Positions 18,880 to 28,977 of a DNA stretch of 32,591 nucleotides are shown here, one piece after another. Below the pieces are notes generated by a model. It was not told the DNA's origin. It did no database searches and saw nothing but the letters and a program-made list of their open reading frames with translations. Origin of the DNA: Nemertoderma westbladi (taxonomy: Eukaryota > Xenacoelomorpha > Nemertodermatida > Nemertodermatidae); assembly GCA_032718475.1 (NCBI GenBank), contig JAUCBJ010005914.1, positions 1 to 32,591 on the forward strand, written 5' to 3'. Each line of letters starts with the position of its first letter. The stretch's first letter is position 1. A program made the translations under genes and the position numbers.

Positions 18880-19059
18880 CACAGAATCACTACGAAATAG
18901 CACTGCTTTAATACGTTTCTGATTGGTCAGACTATTATCTATATTTTATGTGCCTATGTCCAGCCCACCTTTTTCAAACATCGTATTCCCAATTATGTAA
19001 TTAAGAAAGCGAAAACTTGAAAAAGGTGGAAAAACCAATCGCTACAAACTTTGCTTAAT
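18880..19059 (+). repeat. Direct repeat, right copy
   Basis: This is the second copy of 17871-18049. Beyond it the motif CACCTATTTCAAACACC at about 19098 leads into the next repeat zone. Confidence 0.9.
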
Positions 19060-19139
19060 ACGTTTCTGATTTCTCTGTCCGTTGTCCATGTTTTTTGTGT
19101 CCAGTCCACCTATTTCAAACACCTGGTTTTACTCCCCAT

Positions 19140-19670
19140 CCCATACAAAATCAACCCCCGGTTAAAATTAACTAATGTCTCACTCCCAGGGTGTATTTTC
19201 CCTTGTGTATTTAAACCCCCTCCGCCTCCAGTGAAAATTCACCCCTGCATTTATCAATTTTCACTCTGTGCAAATCCATGCCCGGTTAAATTATCCTAGT
19301 GTATATTCTCAGTCTCACTCCCGGTGTAGTTTCTTGTATCTTCTACTGTAACTTTACTATATACAAATCTCCAGCGTGTGTTTGTCTGTGTACTAGAGGT
19401 ATCTGTGGTCTTAACTGTACCGTAGGCTTATATTGAATTTAAATTATATTGAACTTTAAATTACCATGGGGGGTAAGAATACACTGAGGAGGGCGAGGGG
19501 GGTTAGATTTCACTAAAAAATCACCCAGTGTAGTTTCACCCCCCGGTTAAAATACCCAAGTGAATTGGAATTCTAACCGGGGGGTTAAAATACACTTGTG
19601 AATTTAAACCGGGGGGTGAATTTTTAGGGGGGTGAAAATTCTCATCTACACCCGGGTGGCATATTTACAA
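19140..19670. repeat. CCCGGTTAAA-rich repeat zone with hairpins
   Basis: Variants of CCCCGGTTAAAAT and its complement alternate. ACCCCCCGGTTA (19538-19549) and TAACCGGGGGGT (19574-19585) form a 12-bp hairpin. A third copy, AAACCGGGGGGT, follows at about 19607. Similar GTGAAAATTCACC segments occur around 19230 and 19630. No gene. Confidence 0.6.
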
Positions 19671-19841
19671 ACCCTATAGTCTCATAGATAATTTATTTAA
19701 CATTAAGTAAGGCAGCATCAGGAGTTGAAGAGTCAATAATTGGAATCGCAGTACCAGTATGGAAGCAATGTAGTAAAATACTGCAGTTCAATTTATTTTG
19801 TAACACTATCTTTGAAAAAAGTACCAATTTAAGAATAAAAT

Positions 19842-19985
19842 TACGTATTACATGGGAATAAACGTAGAACATCTTCTATTTTCAATATTCTCTCTACCCT
19901 TCATTAACTTCGCTGGAGCTCGCTAAATAAAATGTCTCGAGAACAATGAATAAAAGTTCTACTTTTCCCATGTAATAAATAATTA
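19842..19985. mobile_element. Short palindromic element (MITE-like)
   Basis: TATTACATGGGAATAAACGTAGAAC at the left is the imperfect complement of GTTCTACTTTTCCCATGTAATA at the right. The arms extend inward with interruptions to AATATTCTC/GAGAACAAT. Total length is about 140 bp with no coding capacity. Target duplications are not clear. Confidence 0.5.
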
Positions 19986-21140
19986 TTATGAAATTAACTA
20001 CACTTTCTGCGCATGGTTACTATTATCAACAGAATAAGACAACCATTTGAAATATTAGTAATAATGCCAACAATTAATTATTAAAACATTAGCCAACAAA
20101 TTTCGACAAATTCGGAGCGCCACCTAGAGGTCCAAAGTAATTTTTAAAATTGTCCAATAGATATAAGATATTATTGATCGTCTTTATTAATTGCTCCATA
20201 AATTAGTGGGAAGTTATTCATTCGAGTTCAATAGATAGGATAATAGTGTTTGGTTAACTCAGTATTTACCGCACTATTTCAATATATCATGTCCACCTAA
20301 CCATTTTAGCATATAAAGTGAAGGAGATAAATTATTATAGTTCTTGAATATCTATAGTGTAGTTGCCAAGATAACCTGATTCAAATTTCTGAAGGAAGGT
20401 CACTGAATTACGTCACTGAATTACCAGATAGTGAATTCATTATATGTTACATTAGTTGTAAAATAAGATATCGCGTCTGTGAGTTGAGTATCATTTTGGA
20501 TCGAGAAAACCATTGAGGTCGGTAAATTCCTACTTTATGAGATCGCCCGGGCATTTCTTCCTCTAAGATTTGGCCCGAGGATGTAAATCTCCTTAGTAGA
20601 TTATCCTCCATCCCCTTCTTACAACAGAAAACTAACTGAAATCAAACTAAGTAGTTGTACTCTTTAAAAACGAACCTGCCTTGTATTACAGTAGATAAAT
20701 AAAATAAAGAAGTTGTTTTGTTTTAAAGATAATAAAATAAAATGTAAAAATGTGTTGGCCTACTCTCAAAAAAAAATCGAGCAAAAATATTTATTGTATT
20801 TAGTAGTGTTGAAACGATACAGCGATAAACAATACTTTCACTTTACCCTTGAGTGTATAAAATTGTACAACACAAAAGTTGGTTTCGGTTATAAGCATTT
20901 TTGATTTTCTCCATTTATAACGTGGGGCGCGCTCACCCCTCTAGTTACAGTGTCGCAAGTCTCACAAGGGGAATAAAGAATACAGAGCAAGTAGTGAAGT
21001 ACGTCGTATAACGACGACAAGACGGCCAAGTACGGTAGGGTTGAGCACAGTGGCAGCATATGATGGTATTGAGATATGGGAGGCCATGAGGAGGTAAGTT
21101 GCGGACATACAGGGTATCAGATAGTATTTCTAGGTCTATC
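19986..21140. other. Gene-free AT-rich stretch
   Basis: I see no gene, RNA or clear repeat here. Confidence 0.5.
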
Positions 21141-21144
21141 TTTG

Positions 21145-21225
21145 ACCTGAGCCGCTAGCTGAATGGTTAGAGCGTCAGGCTTTCAACCCGGAGGTCACCA
21201 GTTCGATCCCACCTGGATGTCATTG
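21145..21225 (+). ncRNA. tRNA-like sequence, probably SINE head
   Basis: There is an A-box-like GCTAGCTGAATGGTTAGAGC (21154-21173) and a B-box-like AGTTCGATCCC (21200-21210). Between them is a 7-nt loop CTTTCAA (21180-21186) that would show anticodon TTC. The acceptor stem does not pair and the T-stem is poor. A tRNA-derived SINE promoter, or an old tRNA copy, is more likely than a working tRNA gene. The unit may extend to about 21300. Confidence 0.6.
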
Positions 21226-22070
21226 CCGACTTTGCAAAGCTGTTCCCAACAAAAGTTATAATAATGGCGGTGGGACACGCCCTTCAGTTCCAAAATTATT
21301 ACTGATTTTTTTAAACATTATGTTTATTGTTTACAAAATAATGCAAATAAGTTTTCTAACCACAGAACACCATGCTCGCTATGTCAATATTAACAAAGAG
21401 CTACAGAGTGTCAAAAGAAATCAATTAAGTGCTCTGTTAAGGTTATCTAAAGTCATCAACTATGATTGTGAGGTTATCAATTAATTTTTTAATCATTAAA
21501 AACATCTGAGGAAAATAATAGAACGAGGTAGATAGACAATAAAGCGAGTTAAGGGAAATAAACAATACAACTTAGACAATTCAATTTATTAGACATCATG
21601 GTTGAATTGGATAAAATTAACCAAAAACAACCAATTATTTTATCGGGAAAAATCTCGAACAAGAGGGAAAAATAATTTCTAATTTAATAATTAATTAGAT
21701 AGATATTAAAGTAATGCGTTATTATTGACAGTGTGATAAACTAATTCTGATAAATATAAACAAACCGCACACAAAAATAAAAAGAACCCATTGGCTAATT
21801 TAATTGAAATACAACTGAGTGGTAATACTTTTACTATAAGGTTAAATATATGTGACGATTGTTTACACCCACCACCACCACCATTGAAACCTCCGCAGAG
21901 CAACGTTTCCATGACAACCGCCAGTCTATTCGTCACCTTAATGTTCCAATAACCCGCCCTCCTCTACAAATAAATAAAGCACATTGAGTTGACCCTACCA
22001 GCACAACCATCGACGCGCGATTGATTGGTTAACCGGTAGGAATAAAACAGCCTTACGATTCGGCCAATAG
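21226..22070. other. Region past the 3' end of the kinectin/RRBP1-like gene
   Basis: It probably holds the 3' UTR of the minus-strand gene; on that strand an AATAAA occurs at 21591-21586. It also has an X-box-like GTTTCCATGACAAC (21905-21918) and two CCAAT-type boxes at about 22024 and 22062. No other gene is seen. Confidence 0.4.
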
Positions 22071-22464
22071 CTAGCTGTTCTGTTGGGAGTCACCGTTAAG
22101 CATAGCCTCAGCGGAGCCGTTTAATTGGTCGGCTGAAACGCTCGAAGTCCTTAGGGGCGAGTGGGGGGAAGCCAGTTGGGCCTTCAACTGCGTGGCGACT
22201 TGGCGTTCAGACTGTAACGCGATATCCCGCTCCGTTCTCAGTTCAACCATCTCCTCTTTTATCGCCTCCAACTCCGCTCGCGTCGCTTCCAACTCGATGG
22301 CGGAGTCGTCCATGCCCTCCTTCCATTTGGTGTGCTCGGTATCAACTGACGCTTCCAGCTCGTGTAGGATTGTTTCAGTTTGATCGAGACCCAACTTAAA
22401 CTGATCGCATTTGGTCTGTAGACTACTGTTCTCGGATTCAGCGGAAGCTAGACGAGAGTGCAAA
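22071..22464 (-). CDS. Kinectin/RRBP1-family protein, last coding exon
   Basis: After an acceptor GATTACAG the exon reads about 130 residues to a TAG stop. LQTKCDQFKLGLDQTETILH and HTKWK match the conserved kinectin/p180 block (LQ-C-QY---L-ETE--L--L--SV--E---W). The rest is Glu-rich coiled coil, with a short Ser/Asn-rich tail ending DSQQNS. Family members are ER-membrane proteins with a very long coiled coil, linked to ribosome binding and kinesin transport. The exon enters in phase 2, which fits the preceding exon. RRBP1 and KTN1 cannot be told apart from this part. Confidence 0.8.
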
Positions 22465-23094
22465 CTGTAATCAACAATTAAAAATAAGTGAGAAACATTT
22501 AAATATGAAGAAAAATAATAATTTCTAATTATTTATAATAAATTAAAAATTTATTATTAGATGTGAACTTTATGATTGTAATGCGAATAGATTTACTTCG
22601 GGAACGAAAAGAGGAAAGTGAGTATCAACAACGAGTTGCACCCATCATGAGAAGAATATCCAGGTTTTCACTTCTCGGTCGACTTTTTATTGGAATTTTA
22701 TATAGTAAGATTTTGTATTTTTTAAATTATCCTTATTAAGTGTTTTATAGCTCTTATTTCTGTCAGATAACCTGTACAGATTCTAATTCGTTTATTGTTT
22801 TGGTTGGATTCAGCCATTCTGGAACCGGGATTTTTAGGGAAGACCTGGAATTCTTCATATGGGAGCAAACTGCAAAGTTAAATATAACAGCAGAGGTCGC
22901 AACGCATCAGAGTTTAAATTCCATTGTCAAATTTGTTAAATACCACAAAAAAAAACCAAAAGTTCGCAATCAACTCAAACCATTGGAAAAAAATCACACA
23001 TTATACATTGGACCAAAGTCACTCACTCACAACAGTTGTACAGATTTGTGAGACAAGGCGGGAGTCCAGATTGGGTAAGTTAACATTCACTTAC

Positions 23095-23267
23095 TCGGTA
23101 ATCTGAGTTTCCAGATCCAGAAATCTGGATTCCAGAGAATTGGTTACTTTGTCCTCATACTCGGCGTCCCATTGGTCAATATTCTCGGGAATATCAACAT
23201 CAGGAAATAGTTTCTGGAACACGGAGTACTGGTCATGTAAAGCCCGTCTTTGGGCTTCCTCGGCAAC
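23095..23267 (-). CDS. Kinectin/RRBP1-family protein, penultimate exon
   Basis: This 173-bp exon has acceptor CCAATACAG and donor GTAAGTG. It encodes VAEEAQRRALHDQYSVFQKL and then FPDVDIPENIDQWDAEYEDK. The FP-V-IP------W---FE-K pattern is found in kinectin just before the LQ-C-Y block. It starts in phase 0 and ends in phase 2, joining 22464 without breaking the frame. The intron to the last exon is 630 bp. Confidence 0.75.
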
Positions 23268-23392
23268 CTGTATTGGAAATATAGTGAGTTAAAAACAATT
23301 GAGAATAAAAGGGACATATAACATATAGAATGGGTGGCTGAATAAATATTATATATTGAGAAGGGCCTCGTGTTGTTTTGGGCGGCGGTCAC

Positions 23393-23479
23393 CGAAGGAG
23401 GCAGGTCGCTCTCCTCTAGTCCAACACTGTCTCCATGGAGGTCGTCGTTCGTGCTGTGCGGTATCTGCATATCGTCGGA
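23393..23479 (-). CDS. Candidate cassette exon of the same gene (29 codons)
   Basis: An open 87-bp segment lies in the intron between 23267 and 24075. It is preceded by a strong pyrimidine-rich acceptor (TTCTTTACATTTCCCAAG) and followed by a weak donor TCG|GTGACC. It is phase 0 on both sides, like the intron, so inclusion would add 29 acidic/polar residues without changing frame. No homologue is recognised. Confidence 0.35.
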
Positions 23480-24074
23480 CTTGGGAAATGTAAAGAAAAG
23501 AAAGAAACTTTCCGAGACATTTTTCCGGAAATTTCCTTTTTTATTAATAATGTACAGTATTATAAAATTTACTTTTAATAGGAAATATTTACAGAATAAC
23601 TTCTTATTAATTGCATAAAATGTAATAATAAGATTTGAAATAAAATTGTGATTGTGACTTTGTGTTTTGGCATTTCATTGTTATATATTTTATATTGAAC
23701 GCAATTTCGGAAATTAATACATTTTCAATTTTAACTCTTTTACAATTTTACCTACAATGTTGCCAGTTTATACACAATCATTCTAAAAACAAATAGGAAA
23801 ACACAAGTAGAGTAAATAACACTAGAAATAAGTGATTCCATCTTCGTTGTGTTGAGGCGGTTCGTTGTATTGGCTATTGTAGTCTTTACTACACGGGTGA
23901 AGTATACTTTTCCGGAAATTTCAGGAAATTGAAAAAACATATTTCCGGAAAAATCACATAACTATGCCGGACAACCACCCATTTATTGATTACGTAATTA
24001 AATTAAGTAAAATAAAAAATCAACTTAAATCCATTTGTTATACTGGGAAAGGGAACATAAAATAATGGCGATAC

Positions 24075-24179
24075 CTTAACGTCACCATCCTTCCGAGCTG
24101 CTTCTAGTTGATTCAACTGCTCCATCATCTTCCAGTTCTTCTCCCGTAATTCATTGTTATTTAACTTCTGTTTATCGAC
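24075..24179 (-). CDS. Kinectin/RRBP1-family protein, upstream exon
   Basis: This 105-bp, 35-codon exon contains NNNELREKNWKMMEQLNQLE. LREKNWKAMEAL is a hallmark of vertebrate kinectin and p180, located just before the FP-V block. The donor is AAG|GTATCG in phase 0, matching 23267. The acceptor side is uncertain: AAAGAG|GTC gives phase 0 but has a poor pyrimidine tract, and the frame is open into the gag relic next to it. Exons for the long N-terminal part and the membrane anchor are not seen in the window. Confidence 0.65.
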
Positions 24180-24660
24180 CTCTTTGTTTAACCAAAGCGC
24201 GTCGGCCTGGTCCGCGACGCGGTCGAGGTCGCGGAAGTCCTCCTCGGTGAGTTGGAGGCGGATGGCGTCGGGCATCTGGCGGAGGAACGCCTCCTCGAAC
24301 AGCAGGCAGTGGCGGTCGTCACCGAGGCCATTCAAGTCCCAGAGCCGCACGGCGCGGTCGCGGCGGGAGAGTCCGAATACCTTGAGGAGTTTGGCCTTGA
24401 TCTGGGCGTACTGGGTACTGGTTGACAGCAGGGGCGTCTTGGGTCAGCTGGAGGAGGCGGCTGGCGGTGTCTTGGTCGAGGGCCCCTACCAGTAGTAGTA
24501 CTTCGTGGCTTCGGCTGTGACGCCCCGGGTGGCGAACTGTGCCTCGGCCTGTGCGAACCAGACCTCGGGCTGGTTAGTCCAGAAGGCGGGCAGTTTCAGG
24601 GCAACGGCATTTGCCTCAGCCACGGTGAAGGCGCTGGGGTGGGGTACGGGTTGCAGTTTG
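24180..24660 (-). pseudogene. Ty3/gypsy gag (capsid) relic
   Basis: Minus-strand pieces read [20 protein letters not shown], then FGLSRRDRAVRLWDLNGLGD, then FLRQMPDAIRLQLTEEDFRD, which are typical of animal Ty3/gypsy gag. At least two frame changes separate them (between about 24495 and 24390). The piece is strikingly GC-rich against its AT-rich surroundings. It has no LTR or pol beside it. It abuts the kinectin-like exon, and its C-terminal part is in frame with that exon. Confidence 0.75.
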
Positions 24661-24989
24661 GCTCAACAAATAGTGCTGAGCAGTCAGCTCTCCAATGTGC
24701 AATGTGGCAGTACAGCAGTATGCAAAAGTCACTGTCTGACTTACTGTGCTGTACTGCTGTATCCAGACAACATCTGTATACGTATATTCAAAACCTTAGC
24801 AGAGCGATACCGGTAAGCAGTATATCTCAAGTCACTCTGTCTGAGTCTGTAAATGCCCTACGCAGCTACGCATAGTTTGTAAGTGGCACCGCCACACCAT
24901 CAAAATATTTTGCAAATAAACATTGTTTCAACAACAGAACTAACACTTTTTCAACTAATATCAGCCAACTGCTTTCTCGAAACTATGGA

Positions 24990-25310
24990 TGGATGATACC
25001 TAATTGCTATGGAAACGAACCCCTGTTGTTACGGTGTGGTCGTCAAATATATAATGTGTAATCAAAAAAAGGTCCACATTCAAATTTTCACCAATAACCA
25101 ACTAATCGTTCATCCGTTGCTATGCAATATGTAAAATTGTTGCTATGTGGAAAATGACTACTGAATATTGCCAACTTATTGTCAGTCTATCACCTATATT
25201 GCCTAGTAAGCATGACAAACATTTTCTACTGATTTCAGTAACTGCGTGATGGTTGCTATGGAGTATAACTTGTTGCTATGGTAAAGACCCCCTGTTGCTA
25301 TGGTCTAGTC
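24990..25310. repeat. Cluster of GTTGCTATG motifs
   Basis: X-box half-site-like motifs occur at about 25003 (ATTGCTATGGAAAC), 25115, 25138, 25251, 25273 and 25293. No gene is seen between 24860 and 25360. Confidence 0.65.
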
Positions 25311-25366
25311 CTTAAGTATATCACATAATTCTAATAATCAATGTAGGTCTATATACATGTTTTAAT

Positions 25367-25808
25367 CAAAACCCACCCAACCCTTCGTCCGTTGCCACTG
25401 TATGTACAGGAATACACATCTGTTGCCATGGATACTGACTGCATAGTCTTACCAACTTCACATATGTCTGTCTACCAACTACCCAGACATACTGTAATCT
25501 TTCAATCGACATACAATGAGGCAACGCACTGACATTTTGGATGCAAGTTATATTTGTTTTAACAAATATTTAGTAATAATTTTATAGAAACCTTGCTAAA
25601 TTAGCTTGAGGCGTTGCCATTGGCAACATGTCACACTTACTTTGGGACCCTAGACAATTTTTACCGCTTCTAAAACGGTCTATTTACTGTGGAAACACAA
25701 AAATTTAGAGCCGCGGTGAGGAATACCTATTGAGTTAGAAGTGTTTCTATTCAATTCATACAGCAGCTGCCATGGCAACAGAGATATACAATGCAAAATT
25801 ATACTGTA
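25367..25808 (+). repeat. Tandem duplication copy A, left part
   Basis: It matches 27544-27984 closely. Copy A is split: it stops at the target site AAAATTATACTGTA (25795-25808) and resumes at 27420-27521 after the Penelope-like insertion. It contains two full X-box-type palindromes (25613-25627 and 25766-25779). Confidence 0.9.
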
Positions 25809-25879
25809 AAGATGATAGAAAAAATAAAGTATTGAGGGTCTTTAGCTGGTTATATTATATTAAATAAAGATATAATAGT

Positions 25880-25920
25880 AAACGTTTTCGACCTACCGGT
25901 CTGCATCAGACTATGTACTG
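25880..25920 (-). ncRNA. Hammerhead-like relic in the Penelope-like element
   Basis: The minus strand reads CTGATGCA-GACC-GGTA-GGTC-GAAAACG. That is a hammerhead-type CUGAUG box, a 4-bp stem II with a GGTA loop, and the GAAA box. There is an extra C before the core A and an extra A after GAAA, and no clear partner strands for stems I and III. Hammerheads are known in Penelope-like elements. This one looks degenerate. Confidence 0.35.
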
Positions 25921-26445
25921 GCAACTAACAGGAAAAGGTGGGGGTCTATATATATATATATCTAAGTTTTAAAGGGGAATACCTGATAGGTGAATCCCAG
26001 AAAGGTTAACGTCTATGTATGTACTGTATAACTTAAGGTAATTGTGATAGGGAAAATTCACCGAGTTAGTTGTGAGCTGTCAATCTAAAGTACAAATATA
26101 GGGTTACAGGTTGGGTTAAAAGGTTGGGAGAAGCTGATAGGGAAATCCCAGGAGTGGTCATGTGTCTACATACTGAATGGTATAATTGGATTAGGTAGGT
26201 TACATAGGATTATGAGCTATCTACTTAAAGCGTATGGTTAGGTAGAATACAGCATAATGATAACTGTCTACATATTGCCGGGGAATTATTACAGAGTAAG
26301 AAAATTACAAGAAACAGAAAAACCGAAGAGAAAAACAATAAAGAAGATAGGGGAAAAACGCATAGAAACCCCGGAAATTCGCTATAGAAGGTACTGTAGT
26401 TGTGTAAGATATAGAATATAGGGTGTATTATATAAAACGTTGGGT

Positions 26446-27326
26446 TTAGATTGCTGGTCTTGCTACGTTAAGTGGGGGGTTGTATGTATAGATTAGGTTA
26501 GCTTCCGTCGCTAGTAGTTCGGGCATGTTTGTGAATTGTTTTATAGTTGCGGTGCGTAGATTTTCTAAACCACAACCGTATATGTGCCTAGCTAGGAGTA
26601 TGTCTTCGTGTGTTTTTCCGTCATTGGCTCGTGAGGGGTAGTGTCGTATGTTGTTGCGGTGTCCATTAAAGCGTTCGTGAAGTTTCTGCCTCGTTTGGCC
26701 TATGTAGTACTGTATAGAGTAGGGTGGCAGTGGCACCAGGCCAAGTAACATACAGTGTGGGACTTACATGTATAGTGTCCTTTTATCTTTTCACCCCATG
26801 GGGTCTGTTGTATGTCAGTGATAGTTTTGCATGTAAGGCAGCGGCTAGAGTTACATGGCTCATTAGTGGTGTTATTTGTGTGTGTTTTCGATTGAGTTTT
26901 ATTTTTGGTTAGTATTTGTCCTAGTGATGTGGGATTCTTCGTGACTACATTAATGTTGATGTCAAGGTCGTAGTTTTTGGAGTATCTACGTACAGTATTT
27001 TGGAACACGCCCTTCATCTGTTGGTTGGTGGATAAGTAAAATGTGGGTTTTGAGTTGGTGTCTTTAGGTCTAGTGTGGGGAGTCCATTGTCTAAGTTTGT
27101 TAAGGAGGTTCTGGGGGTACTGCCTGAGTAGACATTCGCCAAGGAATTCGTCTCTGAGTTTGGTATAGTCGTTAGACTCGCTTCATCTGCGGTGGATGCG
27201 TAGGAGTTGGCTACGGATTACGGATAGTAGTAATTTCTTATCATGGAAGCTATTGTAGTGAATTGGGAGTTTATTGCTAGTTGGTTTTTTGTATAGTGTA
27301 GTTGTTAGTGTTTCGTTGTTAATCTG
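26446..27326 (-). pseudogene. Penelope-like RT C terminus plus GIY-YIG endonuclease, broken
   Basis: Reading from about 27326 downward: TLYKKPTSNKLPIHYNSFHD and LRDEFLGECLLRQYP match the distal RT of Penelope-like elements. A linker with CNSSRCLTC follows, then YYIGQTRQKLHERFNGHRNN (GIY-YIG core with conserved Arg and His), and near the end ATEANLIYTYNPPLN. There is a TGA in the RT part at about 27180 and a frame change near 26710-26740, so it is not functional as it stands. Confidence 0.85.
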
Positions 27327-27419
27327 CAAGACCGCTAAAGACCCTCAATACTTTATTTTTTCTATCATCTTTACACTATGCTGCCGCTGGTGAATGCCTA
27401 CCACTTCATCCGTTCGTTC

Positions 27420-27521
27420 AAAATTATACTGTAATACTCAAATATTATGAAAATTAGTTAAAATGTGGAATTTTTTCAGGAAATCCTTAATAACTCGAGT
27501 CCATGTTAATGAAATTCTGAG
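27420..27521 (+). repeat. Tandem duplication copy A, right part
   Basis: It begins with the right target duplication and matches 27972-28073 with about one mismatch, completing copy A. Confidence 0.9.
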
Positions 27522-27543
27522 TAAAACCTGAGCAATTCTTAAA

Positions 27544-28073
27544 CAAAACCCAACCAACCCTTCGTCCGTTGCCACTGTATGTACAGGAATACACATCTGT
27601 TGCCATGGATACTGACTGCATAGTCTTACCAACTTCACATATGTCTGTCTACCAACTACCCAGACATACTGTAATCGTTGAACCGACATACAATGAGGCA
27701 ACGCATTGACATTTTGGATGCAAGTTATATTTGTTTTAACAAATATTTTGTAATAATTTTATAGAAACCTTGCTAAATTAGCTTGAGGCGTTGCCATTGG
27801 CAACATGTCATACTTACTTTGGGACCCTAGACAATTTTTACCGCGTCTAAAACGGTCTATTTACTGTGGAAACACAACAATTTACAACCGCGGTGAGGAA
27901 TACCTATTGAGTCTGAGTTCAATCTATTCAATTCATACAGCAGCTGCCATGGCAACAGAGATATACAATGCAAAATTATACTGTAATACTCAAATATTAT
28001 GAAAATTAGCTAAAATGTGGAATTTTTTCAGGAAATCCTTAATAACTCGAGTCCATGTTAATGAAATTCTGAG
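27544..28073 (+). repeat. Tandem duplication copy B (uninterrupted, ~530 bp)
   Basis: It is nearly identical to copy A, including X-box-type palindromes at 27790-27804 and 27943-27956, but lacks the Penelope-like insertion. No coding sequence is recognised. Confidence 0.9.
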
Positions 28074-28240
28074 ATATTTAGTGCATTCGAAAGCTAAGAG
28101 TATTATCTATCTTTATACGTAAAGAACTCTTGATGAAACCTACGGGAAGTCACATTTTAAGGAGATCGTGTTTCTGTGTGAATTGGCGTGACACCCGAAT
28201 ATTTCCATTAAATCCTGAATAAAACTGAGCCATCGACATG

Positions 28241-28728
28241 AAATGTTATAAATGATACATATTTAGTTGCGTAAACACCTAATCTATCGATTGGAGTTGA
28301 TAAATGTTATAAATGATACATATTTAGTTGCGTAAACACCTAATCTATCGATTGGAGTTGATAAATGTTATAAATGATACATATTTAGTTGCGTAAACAC
28401 CTAATCTATCGATTGGAGTTGATAAATGTTATAAATGATACATATTTAGTTGCGTAAACACCTAATCTATCGATTGGAGTTGATAAATGTTATAAATGAT
28501 ACATATTTAGTTGCGTAAACACCTAATCTATCGATTGGAGTTGATAAATGTTATAAATGATACATATTTAGTTGCGTAAACACCTAATCTATCGATTGGA
28601 GTTGATAAATGTTATAAATGATACATATTTAGTTGCGTAAACACCTAATCTATCGATTGGAGTTGATAAATGTTATAAATGATACATATTTAGTTGCGTA
28701 AACACCTAATCTATCGATTGGAGTTGAT
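28241..28728 (+). repeat. 61-bp minisatellite, eight identical copies
   Basis: The unit begins AAATGTTATAAATGATACAT and repeats exactly every 61 bp from 28241, with a partial ninth start at 28729. I see no differences between copies. Units are contiguous with no spacers, so it is not a CRISPR array. Confidence 0.97.
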
Positions 28729-28734
28729 AAATAT

Positions 28735-28977
28735 TAAAAATAATATGAACGAAAGCGGCCAAAAGCGTATTTATTATGTAATAAATAATTTATTTATAAC
28801 CATTTATATTACTTATAAATAGCATGTCACTCGCATAAATCGCGAAATTAATGAATGTCACATTATTATATTTTCATAATTTAATAAAAAATTTCAATCA
28901 AAAATGTCACAACTATAAAATTATTCTGTTACGAAATGTCGGAATCGAAATGTAAAAAAAACCGAAATTACGTTAGT
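28735..28977. other. AT-rich gene-free stretch
   Basis: Very AT-rich, with nothing recognisable. Confidence 0.5.

Larger units (their letters stand above)
16905..19112. repeat. Interspersed TTGAAAAAGGTGGAC motif in both orientations
   Basis: The 15-bp motif or its complement GTCCACCTTTTTCAA occurs about ten times. Forward copies are near 16909, 17850, 18009 and 19018. Reverse copies are near 16980, 17010, 17102, 17958, 18967 and 19099. Most are followed by TCCAAT or ACCAATC. No gene is seen in this stretch. Confidence 0.6.
25809..27419 (-). mobile_element. Truncated Penelope-like element
   Basis: The insertion is flanked by a 14-bp duplication AAAATTATACTGTA (25795-25808 and 27420-27433). 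The empty site is preserved in tandem copy B near 27970. It has 39-bp perfect inverted terminal repeats at 25808-25846 and 27334-27372; the right one is followed by 47 bp before the target duplication. Coding remains are a C-terminal RT piece and a GIY-YIG endonuclease on the minus strand. The 5' part of RT is missing. Confidence 0.85.

Noticed and set aside
21145-21225. Functional tRNA-Glu(TTC) gene
   Set aside because: Box A, box B and anticodon loop are visible, but the acceptor stem does not pair and the T-stem is weak.
27438-27701. 87-codon minus-strand ORF in the tandem duplication
   Set aside because: It spans the junction of copies A and B, so it is not a unit of either copy; no domain is seen.
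28241-28728. CRISPR-like regular array
   Set aside because: Units are contiguous and identical with no variable spacers, and the genome is eukaryotic.
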